From assembly GCA_954871525.1 (NCBI GenBank), contig OX940872.1, positions 13,725,180-13,789,179 on the forward strand: a stretch of 64,000 nucleotides of DNA. Direction: 5' to 3'. Shown one piece after another: positions 1 to 12,706 of this stretch. The notes below the pieces were generated by a model. The model saw nothing but the letters and a program-made list of their open reading frames with translations, ran no database searches and was not told the DNA's origin. The DNA is from Parietaria judaica. Lineage: Eukaryota; Streptophyta; Magnoliopsida; Rosales; Urticaceae. Numbering within the stretch: the first letter of the stretch is position 1; every line of letters begins with the position of its first letter. The translations under genes were made by a program, and so were the position numbers.

Positions 1-1581
1 AAACAGTGAGAGAAAGGCAAAAAAATTTGTAGCATTGCAGAATTACCAATGCGAAATATTTATCCCGAGTCTATGACGTTTGATCAAATCATGTCGATGA
101 AAGTTTTGAGTAGTTATTTTTATTGAGTAAATTTTATTTTTTTAAGTCCAGAACTAAGGGAGCAAGAAGGTTTAGCTATAAGGTGTTTATATCATTGGAT
201 TTTATTGTATGGTTAGTGTTAATGTGGCCTTTTTTAATAGCTCTCAAGTTGAATTTTCAAATATGATGAAGCGTTATGGTTCCGCACTAACGTCGTCATC
301 GTTGCGTCTCAGGGATTCTGCTTCTACACCGTCAAGCTTCTCTATTCTTACTAACTTGGAGACGCTCGGTTAATCGTTGAGAATGACTATATCAAGGTGG
401 GTACTCCTTTAGATTTCAGTCATTCTATGATGTGCTTAGTTTGCCATTTGGGCTTCAGTTTCTTGAAGATGAACTACTGACATTACTGATAAAACGTTCA
501 TGTAAACTTAATATTCTAAGTCTAAATGTCTAATCCTTTCTGATTCGGTTGTCCATGATTTTTTCTTTGTTCCTTTTTGTAATTAGATATAAGAATTTGA
601 GTATCATTTTTCTTTTATGCAATAGATTAAAGTGATATGGCAAAATTTAGGAACAATCATTTATTGTTTAAGAAATACTATATATTTAAAATATTTTATA
701 TACTAAAAATATTGAGATAAAATAAAAAGATAATATTGCAAAAAAAAAAAAAAAAAAACTACCCATTATTAGTATTTTTAGACACAATGGTTAATTTTTT
801 TAAAAAAATTGACACAAAATGAGTATTTGCACGAAATACCCATTTATATATCATATTATAAAACAAGTTTTTTTTTACTCTACACCTATTTAACTTTTGT
901 TATTTTCTGTGCACAATTTTAGCTGTTAAAACATATGAATTAATGTGAAATGTACAAAAAATCTTTATTTGCAAACCAAATCATCAACTCTATAACTAAT
1001 TTCTTTATAACTAATTTCTTTTCATGTTACTGCATTTTAATAGAATAAAAATAAAACCATTCGTACATTAGTTATAAACGATGGCTTTGTTTTATTCTTA
1101 ACATATTGAACTTTTGTTATTATATGAATAAAATTGATAGGTTTTCCCATCAACGTTTATTAAAAAAATTATCAGTTAAACAAATTTTCTTATAAAAACT
1201 TTGGTTACATTATTCTATTTTTAAATGTCCAATTTTAAGGATAATATTGTGATTTAATTTATAAATAACGCTTTTGAATATATATATTTAATAATAAAAA
1301 TGGATAATAATGTTAAATAACAATTGTTAAATTCCATTTGTATGTTCAAAAGTATGTTGCATAAGAATATAAATAAATTTTAGCAACACTATAATAAAAA
1401 ATAGATGCGACAAATTGTATCCATCTTCGACATATTTTTTTCTAATATAAAAAAATTCAGAAAAAAGAGAAAATAGAACGTGGTTAAAACGGTAATTTTA
1501 ACGTCTGTATTTATTTTATTTATTTATATATATATATATAGAATTGTATGCCACCGCGTTCGCGCGGTGCCGGTCCACTAG
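1..1581 (+). mobile_element. Helitron, 3' part; body runs off the left edge
   Basis: The right end is a Helitron 3' terminus. A hairpin with 7-bp arms (CACCGCG at 1552-1558, CGCGGTG at 1563-1569, loop TTCG) is followed nine bases later by CTAG at 1578-1581 and then a T, the expected host base. Two other Helitron ends in this window (38886, and 9421 on the minus strand) have nearly the same hairpin. No TC-type 5' terminus is visible upstream, so how much of 1-1550 belongs to the element is inferred. That stretch is AT-rich with long A and T runs. Around 260-430 it has more balanced composition and could hold captured gene sequence, but no frame stays open and I recognise no family. Confidence 0.6.
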
Positions 1582-2536
1582 TAAAAATAAAAAGACAATA
1601 AAACTACTCAAGTTGTACTCAATTGTGGCACCTTGTACCCTACTATATGTCGTCGAATTACTCTGAAACCCTCGTACTCTGGTCTCTCCAACCAACACCA
1701 CTTTCGTGCACTCGAGATTTCATTCTCAATGCATGTTAAACTTGTTAATCATCTCCGTTTCAAGGTTGAATCTGAAGTTTTTGCTTGGTCTAAATTCAAC
1801 TGGGAAATACATTACGCTTCAAATTTTGACCAATAAAAACGACATGGGATTGAAGTAAAAATAACGATAAAAGTACTTAAAGTCTACAAAATTAAAAAGA
1901 TGCATATTTTCGTCAATTTTTTTTAACGGGCATTAGTCAAATGTCACGTGGTACGATAAATATTGAATTTTTTTTTTGAAGCGACTCACCCCAATGGACT
2001 AAGTATATGCCTTATAATAATATCCAAATTTATTATGTTCGCTCGTAAATGATTAATAAAAAAAATTTAATTTAAAAATAATATTTAGTACTTGGTCCCC
2101 TATTAAAGATTAGCACATGTTTTTTTAGATGATTAATTTTTCTCTCTTATTTTAAAATTATAATATTGTCATTGGCGTACATATTTAATCAATTTGATGC
2201 CACATGTTAAACGTGAACGGATCATCATATATGTTGCTTGCTTCGATATGAGTCGGTCAAGTCTTCAATATTTTATTCGCCAATATTTCTTATTTCTTAT
2301 GTTGGAATAATACAAGGGACATGGTTGATACTTGATAGACATTTAATTATATTAAAGGCTAGTTTTAATATGATGTCGGATTGTCGGTGAATTTTAAACG
2401 TGATGAATTGGGATTGAGAATGGTCACATGGATTAACATGGCCTAGCAATTGCATGTAGTCGTTTTGGTATTTAATGACCATAGGTAGTAGGTACCAGTA
2501 TGAAGGCCATGCACTAGCTAGTTGAGTGGTGTTATA
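1582..2536. other. AT-rich intergenic DNA, nothing recognised
   Basis: Between the Helitron end and the first hAT MITE I see no coding frame, RNA gene or repeat termini. The short open frames are low-complexity. Confidence 0.5.
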
Positions 2537-2544
2537 ACTGCGGG

Positions 2545-2827
2545 TAGAGCAGCACATTTCCGTCGCCGACCAGCACCGCGACTCGTCGTGGTGGTTTCCG
2601 GCGCGTCGCGACGCGTCGCGATTCCGAGCTTCAGGTCGCGACGAGTCGCGACTCCCCCCCTCTCTCTCTCCCACCCACGCTCTCTCTCTCTCCGTCTCAC
2701 ATAACTCTCTCTCCCGCTCTCTCGCGACGCGCCGCGACGCCACACGCCGCGACGCGTCGCGACGCCAAATCTCGCGGTTTCGGCGACCGAGTCGCGACGT
2801 GCCGCGGCGGTGGAATGTGCAGCTCTA
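2545..2827. mobile_element. hAT-type MITE rich in TCGCGA palindromes
   Basis: This 283-bp element is flanked by an exact 8-bp target duplication ACTGCGGG (2537-2544 and 2828-2835), the hAT size. Its ends are inverted repeats: left TAGAGCAGCACATT, right arm reverse complement TAGAGCTGCACATT. The inside is unlike the AT-rich surroundings: seven TCGCGA palindromes, many CpGs and two CT-rich blocks near 2654-2715. It has no coding capacity. A sister copy with the same ends and theme is at 33886-34178. Confidence 0.9.
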
Positions 2828-2851
2828 ACTGCGGGAAAGAGAAGTCTATTC

Positions 2852-3336
2852 CAAGGTTCAACTTACCGAACTTGTCGATAAATCGCTTGTCGTTATCGAT
2901 GGATTAATCGATAACTTATCGGATTATCGACGGAAAACTAATAATACTGTAGCTAACCGATTACCGATCTTTTCGATGATTATCGACGGATTATCGACAC
3001 TTATTGAGGATTATCGATGAAAAATCACTAAAATATTTATAAGAATATATTTACTAAGTTTATAATGTTAATAAAACATCAAAAATATTAAAAATAAAAT
3101 CATTTCATACTTAAACATAGGTAAATAAAATATAGTCTCACTCTCACATATGTAAATAAAATCATCGAAAAGTACAAAATTTCTTGAAAAATACATATTT
3201 TTGTTATTTTTTAAGATGTTTGCCGATTTTCGGCAAAAATCATGGAAAAGTACTGGCATGACCGTCTTACCAATAACTACCGGCAAGACGGATAATCGAA
3301 GATTATCAAAGATAAGCATGAAAAAGTCGAACCTTG
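2852..3336. mobile_element. hAT-type MITE, CAAGGTTC ends
   Basis: The 485-bp element begins CAAGGTTCAACTT and ends with the inverted counterpart (reverse complement CAAGGTTCGACTT). It has an exact 8-bp target duplication GTCTATTC at 2844-2851 and 3337-3344. Both subterminal parts hold clustered ATCGAT/CGATAA-type motifs in direct and inverted order, as in many hAT elements. No protein is encoded. It lies 16 bp from the preceding MITE's target duplication. A partial relative is at 8700-8866. Confidence 0.85.
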
Positions 3337-3439
3337 GTCTATTCTATTTCTAAATAACGTCATGATTATTTTTTCTATTAATGGAAAGCAATTGAATATG
3401 GATTGGTCCGTGTGGGCTCAGCTTGGGCTCAATCTGTAG

Positions 3440-6400
3440 AAGACGTTTTCAAAGGCGCTCCTGCAAGCGTCTTGGGAGGCGCATTAATGGAGACGAGGGT
3501 ATATTGGAACGAAAGAAAAACATAACGTTTGAACTCGGTGGCAAATTAATGAGTGAATGAATATGTTGATGGCGTTCATGTTTATTTTTTATTCGATGTT
3601 GGTATTTGTTACGAGAATTTTTCCGAGCAAAGAAAAATTAAAACCCAGCTAAAAAAAATGCAACTGAGAAACCAAAAAGCCCGCAAAAATGACCCGGCCC
3701 ACCACAAAAAAGCCAGCGAGACACGGCCCAAGAAGTCAACCAGACTCGACCGGAAAAAAATTGGTAGAAAATTTGGTACTTTTACTGCTAAAGAGCATCG
3801 TGCCATCGCGTCAACGCGCCAAACAATATTCAAATTGTTCAAGGGCCCGGGAAAGTTATTAATAATTTCCCGTAGACCTCTGGACCTTCCTATAAATAGG
3901 AACTTCATTGCAATCAAATAGTAACTTGAATTAACTTAACAAGAACTCACAACAACTCATATCGACTCAGATCAACTTACAAAAACACTCTCTATATCTA
4001 TATAGCTATGTTTTCTCTCTTATATTTATATCCGGTTTAAATACCCGACTAACGTTGAAGCGGAGGAGCTGGTAGGTAGTCAGAGATAGAGATGGTGAAG
4101 CTACCCACAGACAAGGCGTCGGAAGAATCCCCGACTCCCCAAAAAAACAGGCGGAGAAGCTACCTCGAGAGAAGGCAACGGAGGAATCCCCGACTCCCAA
4201 AGATAAAGGCGAATAATCTAGCTGAAGAAGAGACACCGGATGTCTCCCCGACTCTCCAAAGCTAGGAAGATCGAGGTCCGAGCATCGACCAACCCCCCTT
4301 CTCCACTGTCAACTCTCGGTTTGCCAAGGCAAGCCCAGGAATGTATCTCTAAACACACTTTGAACTAAGTGATGACCTGATCCCAGTAAAATGGTTACGT
4401 AGGCAGCCTCACTATAAGTAACAAGGTGCGGCATCATATATCATCATCCCCCCGACTCCTCCAGAGACCAAGCCCCAAGCCCAAGAAAAGTCAACAAACG
4501 GTGATGGACCCGGCCCATTATCGAGACATGGGCCACTACAGTGTTTGATGCATTTTTCGGCATGAAAATTTTGGCGCTAGAAGGAGGGGCTCCTGACAAG
4601 TTCAAGCCTCGAGTCCTTACCAACAACCTCTAGCTTTGCTCAGTCAAATCAAAATTTATCTCGTTCACTTCAACGAACTCGAATATGTCAGTCAACCTAT
4701 CAAATAAAATTACTGACGGCCCCACCGAGGACGCCGTCTAAAGCGCCGAAGCACATAATCCAGCTCAAAACCATCCAATGAAAAATGCTCACTCAGATGT
4801 CGCGGAGGAAGAAAGAGACCCGTGAATGTCGCGACTAGAGAACGCTCTGTTTTGACTAACAAGGTTAGTCTCAAGACGCCTCAGGATTGACGCCAACATT
4901 GAAGAAGTCCTCAGCAAAGACGAACACCAAGAAGAAGTGGATCCAGAGCCGACAATAAGAAGTGATCCTGAGATGCTAGGACTGTTGGAAATCACGTCTC
5001 GGATTCCTCTTATTATCACGATTTATACCTCCGAACCGTTAGGGTAACATTTAAAAAATTATTTTAAAGCGGAAAAACTTGTTATCCTTAACAACGGTCC
5101 GAATATCGGATAATGACCATATCCCAAGATCTGATAAATATTATGTAATTTAATATTCATAAATCATTATTAATAAACTAGTCATAATAGGAAATCAATA
5201 GAAAGCAGTAAATGTTTGCATTTATTAACCCAATGCATAAGGCCGTACCTCGTTTGACGATTTCCGGCTGCGCGCTCTGAATCGGGCAGGGCTCCGCCGG
5301 TGCTGAGGGAAACTCCCGTGATCTTCCGGGATATTCTCCTGGAATCCTCGTACCGAAGCGTGGGCTTCGCCGGCAGGACTCCGTCGCAAAATCTTAACTG
5401 ATGGTTCTTTTTAAGCTTCCGGAGAAATAGTCTCCTAAGCCGAACCAGAAGAAGGAGATCATAGAGAAAATTCGCAGACCCTGAGGAAGAGGGAGAGTTC
5501 GATTTTTTCTCTGGGGAAAGGTGTGAAAAATGTGTAGAATGAGCCTCCTATTTATAGGCATAAAACCGTAACCGAATTGAAGAATTTTCCTCCCTATTTT
5601 CGAATTCTATTAATTAAATATAATTAATTATCTTAATCCAATGGTCCAGATTTAATCTCATCTAAATCCAATGGATATAATTAATTAGGGATTTAATTAA
5701 ATAAGAAAGATTTAGATAAATACAAAATCCAATCTTATCTTCTTATCATTATAAAATTTGAATTATCATATATATATATATATATATATATAATTCGAAT
5801 TATCATTATTTAGATCCAACTGTTGAGATAAATCTTTAAACCGATCTAATGGATCAAATTAGTTTAGGATAAAAATCAAATAAAAATATTTATTAAAAAC
5901 AATTTCGAATTTATCCTTAAACCATAATTCGAATATATATATATATATATATATAATTATTTAATTTTCAATCCGACGGTAAAGATTAAATCTTAGACCG
6001 ATCTAACGGATACAATTAATCAATCAAATTCGAAAAATAAAACTTGATGACCAAGTCATTAATTTCGAATTTATCAATATCCTAATCCAACGGTTGATGT
6101 TAAATCATAACCGATCCAACGGATAATATTGATTTTAGGGATTTGCTAAATTACCAAAATATTTGGAACTTATGCCGCAAATATGGAAATACCAAATCAT
6201 GCCATTGGAATTTAACTAGGGTTTCATATATCAAACCCTAATTCGAATTTACACATATGAATATATATAAATATATATTTTTATTTATATATATAAATCT
6301 ATTAATTATTAATTAATTATTAACAAGATATTAATAATTAAATCCAAATAATTAAATTATATTAATAAATCCTGATCTCAATATCACACATTAAAATGTC

Positions 6401-7955
6401 ATGGTGCCACACCATCATTTAAATTCGTGACACGTGATTTAATTTCAAAGTTTATCGAACCGATCATAAACTTAGAAAATCCATAAATCACTAACCGTAA
6501 GTCGAAATGACTTGGTTGAAAAAGCAAAGTTGCTTAGAATTTAATTTGCAACAACATGGTGCTGATAGAAAATCTAAATTCTAACTTTCTTTTATCAGTT
6601 AATTTCGTGTACCAAAATATGATACTTTTGCCACGCTAACGATAAAACTATCTGATGTCTGCCACAGACCTTTCAGTTTTATAAGTCAAGCCAAATGATT
6701 AAACATTATCCAGAATGTATTTTAATCACGTACGTATCATCCGTTACGGAGCTGTCCTGGGGACCATGGACCCGTATCACTTAAGCTCCAACGAACTGCT
6801 AGTTGTTCGTCAAACCTCGAAGTGATTCCACTATAGACCGAGGCTGCACTCTTTAGTGATACAGTATATATTATTCCCTTTATAATAGCAGGGTGTCTTG
6901 ATGCAATCATATTCGGGTTATTGATCTTTCACTTGATGATTCACACACGAGCAGGCGGTTTCTACTGTTATGCTCCTCATTACATTTTCATCCTTGACTC
7001 AGTCAGTAATATTATGAGTAACCCACTTATGGTTTTCGATTCATAAGTTGCGCACGGGTACCTCTCACTTCTCACCACCGACAATCAAGGGAATCATCAT
7101 CACTCTGAAGAGAGCTGTGTGATGCCCATGTCTATGACCAAGCTACCCTTACTGCTGACTATCATGTTCCCAAAATAATAGTGTTGGGAACAGCGGTGAT
7201 ATTTCGTATTCTTTAACGGTTAAATCAAAGAACACAAGCCAGCAGCTTGGACTCAAGATCACTCAGGACTTAGATCGAATATCCATTTGATCATCTATTA
7301 GTGACTCAACTCCAAGTTATCAGTGACGGTCTTACATGATAACTTCTGGAGTTTAAGTCAGGTCCAGTCCAGTATGAAGACACTTCATACTTAATGCACT
7401 TCTAGTGAGTGTGACACACACAAAATCCAGAATAGGATTATCACTTAGTCACATTAATGACCTTATACGATTAATGGGCTCCCACCCAGTTGATCAGGTC
7501 ACGGACATTTTAAGTTCATTTATTATGATTATTAATTCTTCCTCACATTGACTCTGTTGTGATAATAATAACATAATAAGATTATCATAATAAGCATCAT
7601 CTTTATTCAACGACTTGTCATAATCTTTTACAAATGGATAAAATATCTTGTTTAAGGACACATATGTCCAATAAGGACGGCATATCCCGCAAAACACCCA
7701 ATCGCAGGGTTCAACAGAGTCCCAACCAACCCAGATGTCGCCAAGTCAATACTGCCCTCCAAACGCACCGGTGCGCCGGAAGATTGAAAACAAAGTAGCC
7801 TCCGTGACACCAATCCCGACGACAGCACTCTGCAGACGTAGAGTTGAAGGACGCCGTTCGAGCACTCGAGAGAAAAGTTCAGGAGCTCATGGAAACAAAG
7901 GATACAAACCAAGCTCTACGGAACATGCTCGAATGAACCATTTCCCCCCATACTG
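3440..7955 (+). mobile_element. Decayed gypsy-like LTR element, split by a solo LTR
   Basis: A promoter-like TATA motif (CCTATAAATAGGAAC, about 3890-3905) is followed by about 650 bp of LTR-like sequence. A primer-binding-site-like stretch TTTTGGCGCTAGAAGG lies near 4569-4584; TTGGCGC-type sites are usual for plant Ty3/gypsy elements of the Tat group. Downstream, 4600-4977 and 7679-7930 are acidic, lysine-rich and degenerate, like a gag region, and read through once the 2.7-kb insertion at 4983-7673 is ignored. The left LTR boundary is not resolved, no protease, RT or integrase is present, and the 3' LTR is missing, so this is a remnant. Tat affiliation is a guess from the primer site. Confidence 0.5.
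4983..7673 (-). mobile_element. 2.7-kb solo LTR, copy 1
   Basis: The element starts TGTTGGAAATC and ends TCCAATA (the other copy ends TCCAACA). It is flanked by an exact 5-bp duplication AGGAC at 4978-4982 and 7674-7678. Ends of this kind and a 5-bp duplication mark an LTR retrotransposon, and with no internal genes it is best read as a solo LTR. Orientation is minus: a TATA motif (CTATAAATAGGAGGC on the minus strand, near 5550-5565) lies about 570 bp from the 4983 end, giving a short R-U5 and a very long AT-rich U3 with an AT microsatellite. The second copy is at 56919-59664, here inserted into the gypsy remnant. A non-autonomous element with no internal region is the alternative. Confidence 0.8.
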
Positions 7956-7967
7956 ACTACATGATGA

Positions 7968-7998
7968 TTCATCATGGTAATCAACGCTTTGATATAGG

Positions 7999-8054
<56 letters not shown>

Positions 8055-8548
8055 GATAATACAATTGCATATTAAATGTTATTGGAATTTAATAATTATT
8101 TATTATGCCTAAGATTTTTATTAAAAAATTGTTCTAAATTCTAAGAAAAATAGGTTTCTCAACTGCTTGATTTGAGTGTGTCACAATCACTTTGTACTTC
8201 TTCTAAGAAAAATCTATTTCTCAATACCTTGTTTATATCTTGCCACATCACTTGTGAGTTCTTCATTTTAATGTCACCCAATATCAATGGTGCACTAACA
8301 TTTCATCATGGTAATAAACGCTTTGATACAGTTTATATATATATATATTATACATGATAATACAATTGCATATTAAATGTTATTGGAATTTAATAATAAT
8401 TTATTATGCCTAAGATTTTTATTAAAAAATTATTCTAAATTCTAAGGAAAATAGGTTTCTCAATTGCTTGATCTGAGTGTTTCACAATCACTTTGTACTT
8501 CTTCTAAGAAAAATCTATTTCTCAATACCTTGTTTATAGCATGCCGTA
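7968..8548. repeat. Two-copy tandem repeat with AT microsatellite
   Basis: A unit of about 330 bp starting TTCATCATGGTAAT (7968-8297) is repeated with few changes from about 8298 to 8548. The two share the block from ACATGATAATACAATTGC through AAATCTATTTCTCAATACC. The first copy holds a pure AT microsatellite (about 8000-8051, 52 bp); in the second it is only about 18 bp. No coding potential. Confidence 0.8.
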
Positions 8549-8699
8549 TTCCTTTTAATATATATAGATTTAAATTAAATTTTTGCACTTCATTATTATA
8601 TAATCACCATTATATATATATATATATTAATTTTTATCGTATTTCGATTATACACACTTTTTTAAAATGTGGGAAATATAAGCTTAAAAATATTTTATA

Positions 8700-8866
8700 A
8701 GTTTTCTGTTAAGAAGTATCGAAAAGTGTCGATAATCATCGAAAAGTGTCGGTAACGATAAGCTACAGTATTATAAGATTTCGGTCGGTTAATCGAGAAG
8801 CTATCGATAAATTCGTAAAAAACGGCAAGCGATTTATCGGCAAATTTGGTAAGTTGAACCTTGGTC
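8700..8866. mobile_element. Truncated relative of the CAAGGTTC hAT MITE
   Basis: The right end GTAAGTTGAACCTTG matches, inverted, the left end of the MITE at 2852, and the inside has the same TCGATAA and GTCGATAAT motif clusters. No matching left end or 8-bp duplication is visible upstream, so it is partial or has been invaded. Confidence 0.55.
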
Positions 8867-9420
8867 CCAACAATGACACTACTTGAAGCTTTGTTTTTTT
8901 TTTATTTCTTTTAATACTAATTATTGAAAAGAAAAAAAAATTGACAGCTGTCTGGTAGATTAATCTTTATAAAATAATTGTTGCTTGTAATGAAAGCTTA
9001 TTTAGCGTTGGTGAAATAAATATATTTCGGGTAAGAACACTAAAATAGACCTAAGCCCTGCTTTTTGTTTTTAGAATAAACCAAAAGCTACGAAACCTAT
9101 CTTTTAAACATGCTGTACAAAAATCTAAAATCGTTTTTATACTTTTTGTAATAACAATTTTGCAAAACACATGAAAAATTGTTTAGTTTATTCTAAAAAT
9201 AACAATCGGGCTAAATAATTTATGCCAAACTTAGCTAAAATTAATATATAAATATTTTAGTGTATATGGAAAATATCTATCGATGAACTCTTGTTTTTCG
9301 TTTTAATGAGCTGGGAATAGGCTTCGCCACTTATTTCTTTCTAAAATGTATATTCTCAATAGAAATAACACAATTGAGATTTTTTTTTTACCGAAAATCT
9401 AGTATTGTTATTATATTCAA
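8867..9420. other. AT-rich spacer, nothing recognised
   Basis: No open frame, RNA gene or transposon terminus seen up to the Helitron end at 9421. Confidence 0.5.
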
Positions 9421-10058
9421 CTAGTGGAAGGGCACCGCGCTTCGCGTGGTGGTGATAAAATATTATAAATGATTAATGTTTTGCTCTAAAATAGCTGAAA
9501 GAGTTTTTAAATTATTTCTTTCTTTCGTTCTATCGTCATTAAATTGTCAATAAACATAGAAATTTATAGATTTTCAAAGTATTCACGTTACATTTTAAAA
9601 AATATTTATAGAAAGAAAATTCATGTAGACCAAAGAATAGCTTAAACTATCTCTTACGACTTAGGAGGCTCTCTCCCGCAACAACATCGATATCTCCATT
9701 GGGCTGTTGTGTTGATTTTAGGGGCAAAATTAGTGTTTGTAAGAGAATAAAAAAAAATTGCAGTCATGAAGAAAAATTTTATTATATAATTTTTCATTCA
9801 CATATTATATTCAAATCCAAACGCATACCAAAAACATAACAAATCTCCTTTTTATTCTCTAATTTTATGCTATACAGAACAAATTAATATCACCCAGTTG
9901 ACTATATTTTTGCGTACCAATGATGTGTTTTATATATGTATTATTGATGTACCGTACATATCAACTATAAATCTTATTCATATATGATGTAGATATCATT
10001 TAACTTCACCGTATAATAGTGTTTGTAGGCTTGTTGTTGAAACCTCGGTATCATAGTA

Positions 10059-10141
10059 AGCTCAATATTATTTGTATATAGTAGTTTATAAAAATTAGTT
10101 AGCTCAATATTATTTGTATATAGTAGTTTATAAAATTAATT
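10059..10141. repeat. 42-bp direct tandem duplication
   Basis: The unit from AGCTCAATATTATTTGTATA to TTTATAAAAATTAGTT occurs twice head to tail with one single-base length difference near the end. Confidence 0.85.
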
Positions 10142-10253
10142 ACGAAGCAAAGGTAATTTTACCAAATGTAATTCTGGGAACCGAAATGATTCATGATCCA
10201 GACTATCGTTACACCAAAACTTACAACTACTTTTACAAAACAATATGAAAAGC

Positions 10254-10522
10254 CAGTGGCGGAACCAGGATTCAGAGACAGGGGGGTTCAAATTTTTTTC
10301 ATTGAATTTACGTGATAAATACAACGTCAAAATACAACATTAAATATTTCTAAAATGAACATGATTCAAGTTATATTGTAAATTTGGAGAAATTTAGACT
10401 AGAGTTTTATTTTGGGGGAGTTTATGTACATAAATTTAAAATATTTTAGTACTATTAGTGCAATTTTTAAAATGTTGGGGGTGGTTTCAACCACCCCACC
10501 CCATCACATGGATCCGCCCATG
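10254..10522. mobile_element. hAT-type MITE, CAGTGGCGGA ends
   Basis: The 269-bp element starts CAGTGGCGGAACC and ends in the inverted counterpart (reverse complement CATGGGCGGATCC). Flanks are TGAAAAGC (10246-10253) and TAAAAAGC (10523-10530), an 8-bp duplication with one mismatch. CAGTGGCGGA-type ends are common in plant hAT elements. It lies inside the Helitron, so it inserted later or was carried with it. Confidence 0.8.
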
Positions 10523-11230
10523 TAAAAAGCACAACATGGTTTGCAATACCAACAAACTACGTAATGCCAAAAAAAAAAAAAAACTTTTAAAAGTGTGTGG
10601 TCGTCGAGTGAAGTTGCATTCGGGTGTAAGACCGACATTGTCCAACAACATAATAGTACACAAAACTTATTTGGTTATACAATATTTATGAACACCATGT
10701 CATTGACCTTTGAACAAAAAAATTAAATGATAAAATTGCAATAGTGTGTGATTCACCATAAAAAAAATTAATTAATTAATTCCTAATATTTCATGAATAT
10801 TTTTGTACTTAAAAAACCATTAAAGATGTAAATATGATTTTTTAAGCAACAAAAAATATTAACATGGTAAATTATAATTTAAATAGCTTAAAGACTTCAT
10901 CATGAGCCCGGAAGTGACATGTTGGCAGGAAGGAATAGAACATGGATTAGGGAGAAATGAGATAAGCTTAAAATTAGGAATAGAACATGCTGAAAAACTA
11001 CGACGCGCCGCCCGCGCCACAAAAGGAATCTAATTGAAAGGAATGAATTAATTTTCTTAGGGTGAATTAAATGAAAGCAATTATCGTAACAAACAAATTA
11101 AACACGTTCTACGCCTTACTTCATTAAAACAAAAGGAAAGAAACTTGCATGAAAAGAAAGCCTTGCGTGACAAATAAAGGTGAAGATCGGATATCTGAGG
11201 TGCAAAATAGTGACAATGTAAGAATTATAA

Positions 11231-11233
<3 letters not shown>

Positions 11234-11280
<47 letters not shown>
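11234..11280. repeat. (AT)n microsatellite
   Basis: About 47 bp of uninterrupted AT dinucleotides within the Helitron. Confidence 0.95.
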
Positions 11281-11283
<3 letters not shown>

Positions 11284-12031
11284 GAAATATTAATGCAGTA
11301 ATGGAATTAAAAATATTAAGAATAAATTTACTCACGATAACATAAGTCGAGAGGGGATCGGAGAATTCCTGTGCTTGGCAAATGGGAAGAGAAAAAAGAA
11401 TCAAAACAGTAAATTAAATCTGTGACTAAATTAAAACAACAAAAGATATAAAGTATTTCATGAATACTTTTGTATTTAAAAAACTATTAAAAATGTAAAT
11501 ATGAATTTTTAAGCAACCAAAAAATATTAACATTTTAAATTATAATTTAAATAGCTTAATACCAACTTAAAAAAAAACGCTATAAATCAAATAAAGTATT
11601 TCTGTCTATTCCTAATCAAAATAGTCAACTACAACCTAAGTACCAAAACAAAATCACTATCGTATTCAGATGTATTACGATAGTATTATTACACATATGA
11701 AAAGATAATCACATTTTCATGATTTTAGTGCTATATATATCATTAATGCTCATTAAAAATAATATTTATACTAATCATACATGAACAAATAAATACCTTC
11801 AAATTCATATCACCTAAGCTAAGTACAGCCAAAACTAAATGTTAAAACTTACGTGTAATACACAGAAACGAATTAGATAGCATATTCTTACCAAGGAAAC
11901 TCTTGTAAAGCTTGTTAGATAACATTACCGTTGATGTTCGGTTTCGAAATGGCTATTACAATTTATTCTGAGACATATATACATTAGCAAAAAATAATTT
12001 CACAAAAGCTTCACAATAGAAAAATGTCGTC

Positions 12032-12032
<1 letters not shown>

Positions 12033-12073
<41 letters not shown>
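12033..12073. repeat. (ATT)n microsatellite
   Basis: About 13 ATT units. On the minus strand it yields only a polyisoleucine artefact. Confidence 0.95.
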
Positions 12074-12075
<2 letters not shown>

Positions 12076-12706
12076 ATAGTGGGCGAAACACAAACCTTAT
12101 CTCTTATCTTGAAAGTTGAAAACCTAAAAATAAAACCAACATATAACCTTTCATAAAACACTTTTTTATAATCTATATATGACCTCGTATTCACTACACT
12201 AAATAAATATATCAAAAAATAAAATAAAATAGCAAAATTTCAGAATAATAACATTCTCAATTTTCAAGCTTTTTAGACAACCAATTTATTGTGGGTAGAT
12301 TTTGTTTATATATATAAATATTTAACATGAGCATATTTTTAATAAAATAAAAGTGTCATTAATCTTATTAAATTACATGGTATTATGTCATTAGGAGACT
12401 ATCAAAAGTCTATGTAAATGTCAAATTGATTACAAAAAAGTTATTGCATATGAGTATGACATGTTATTTATTTTTATTTTTTCATTCTAAATTATATAAA
12501 ATTAGCATTAGAAGATGTCTATATAGAAGAACTGTTTAGTGAATACTTTCTCATCATGCTTTTATATATATATAGATTCCCAAATTTATCTAAAACTTAC
12601 TGAATTTTCAAGAAAAAGAACAATCAAAGAAGTAATATATCAATAGTTAGTTACAAATCCATAATAAATAATTATACAAAGTACAGCTCGACTTCATTAT
12701 TTATGC

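Larger units (their letters stand above)
9421..12576 (-). mobile_element. Complete Helitron (non-autonomous), minus strand
   Basis: Read on the minus strand, the 5' end is TCTATATATATATAAAAG starting at 12576 after an A. The 3' end is a hairpin (plus-strand CACCGCG at 9433-9439 with CGCGTGGTG) followed by CTAG at 9424-9421 and then T. The A|T insertion site, TC start, hairpin and CTAG end together define a Helitron of 3156 bp. I see no Rep-helicase gene, so it is non-autonomous. It contains an hAT MITE (10254-10522), a 42-bp tandem duplication (10059-10141), and AT and ATT microsatellites. Its 5' end lies 130 bp downstream of the stop codon of ORP copy 1, so it may affect 3'-end formation of that gene. 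Confidence 0.75.

Noticed and set aside
2297..2743. 148-codon minus-strand frame, Arg/Glu/Ser-rich
   Set aside because: It runs through the low-complexity TCGCGA and CT-repeat interior of the hAT MITE; no domain and no gene context.
3553..3921. 122-codon frame with a 102-codon frame opposite
   Set aside because: Both lie in the U3/R region of the gypsy-like LTR and the product is low-complexity.
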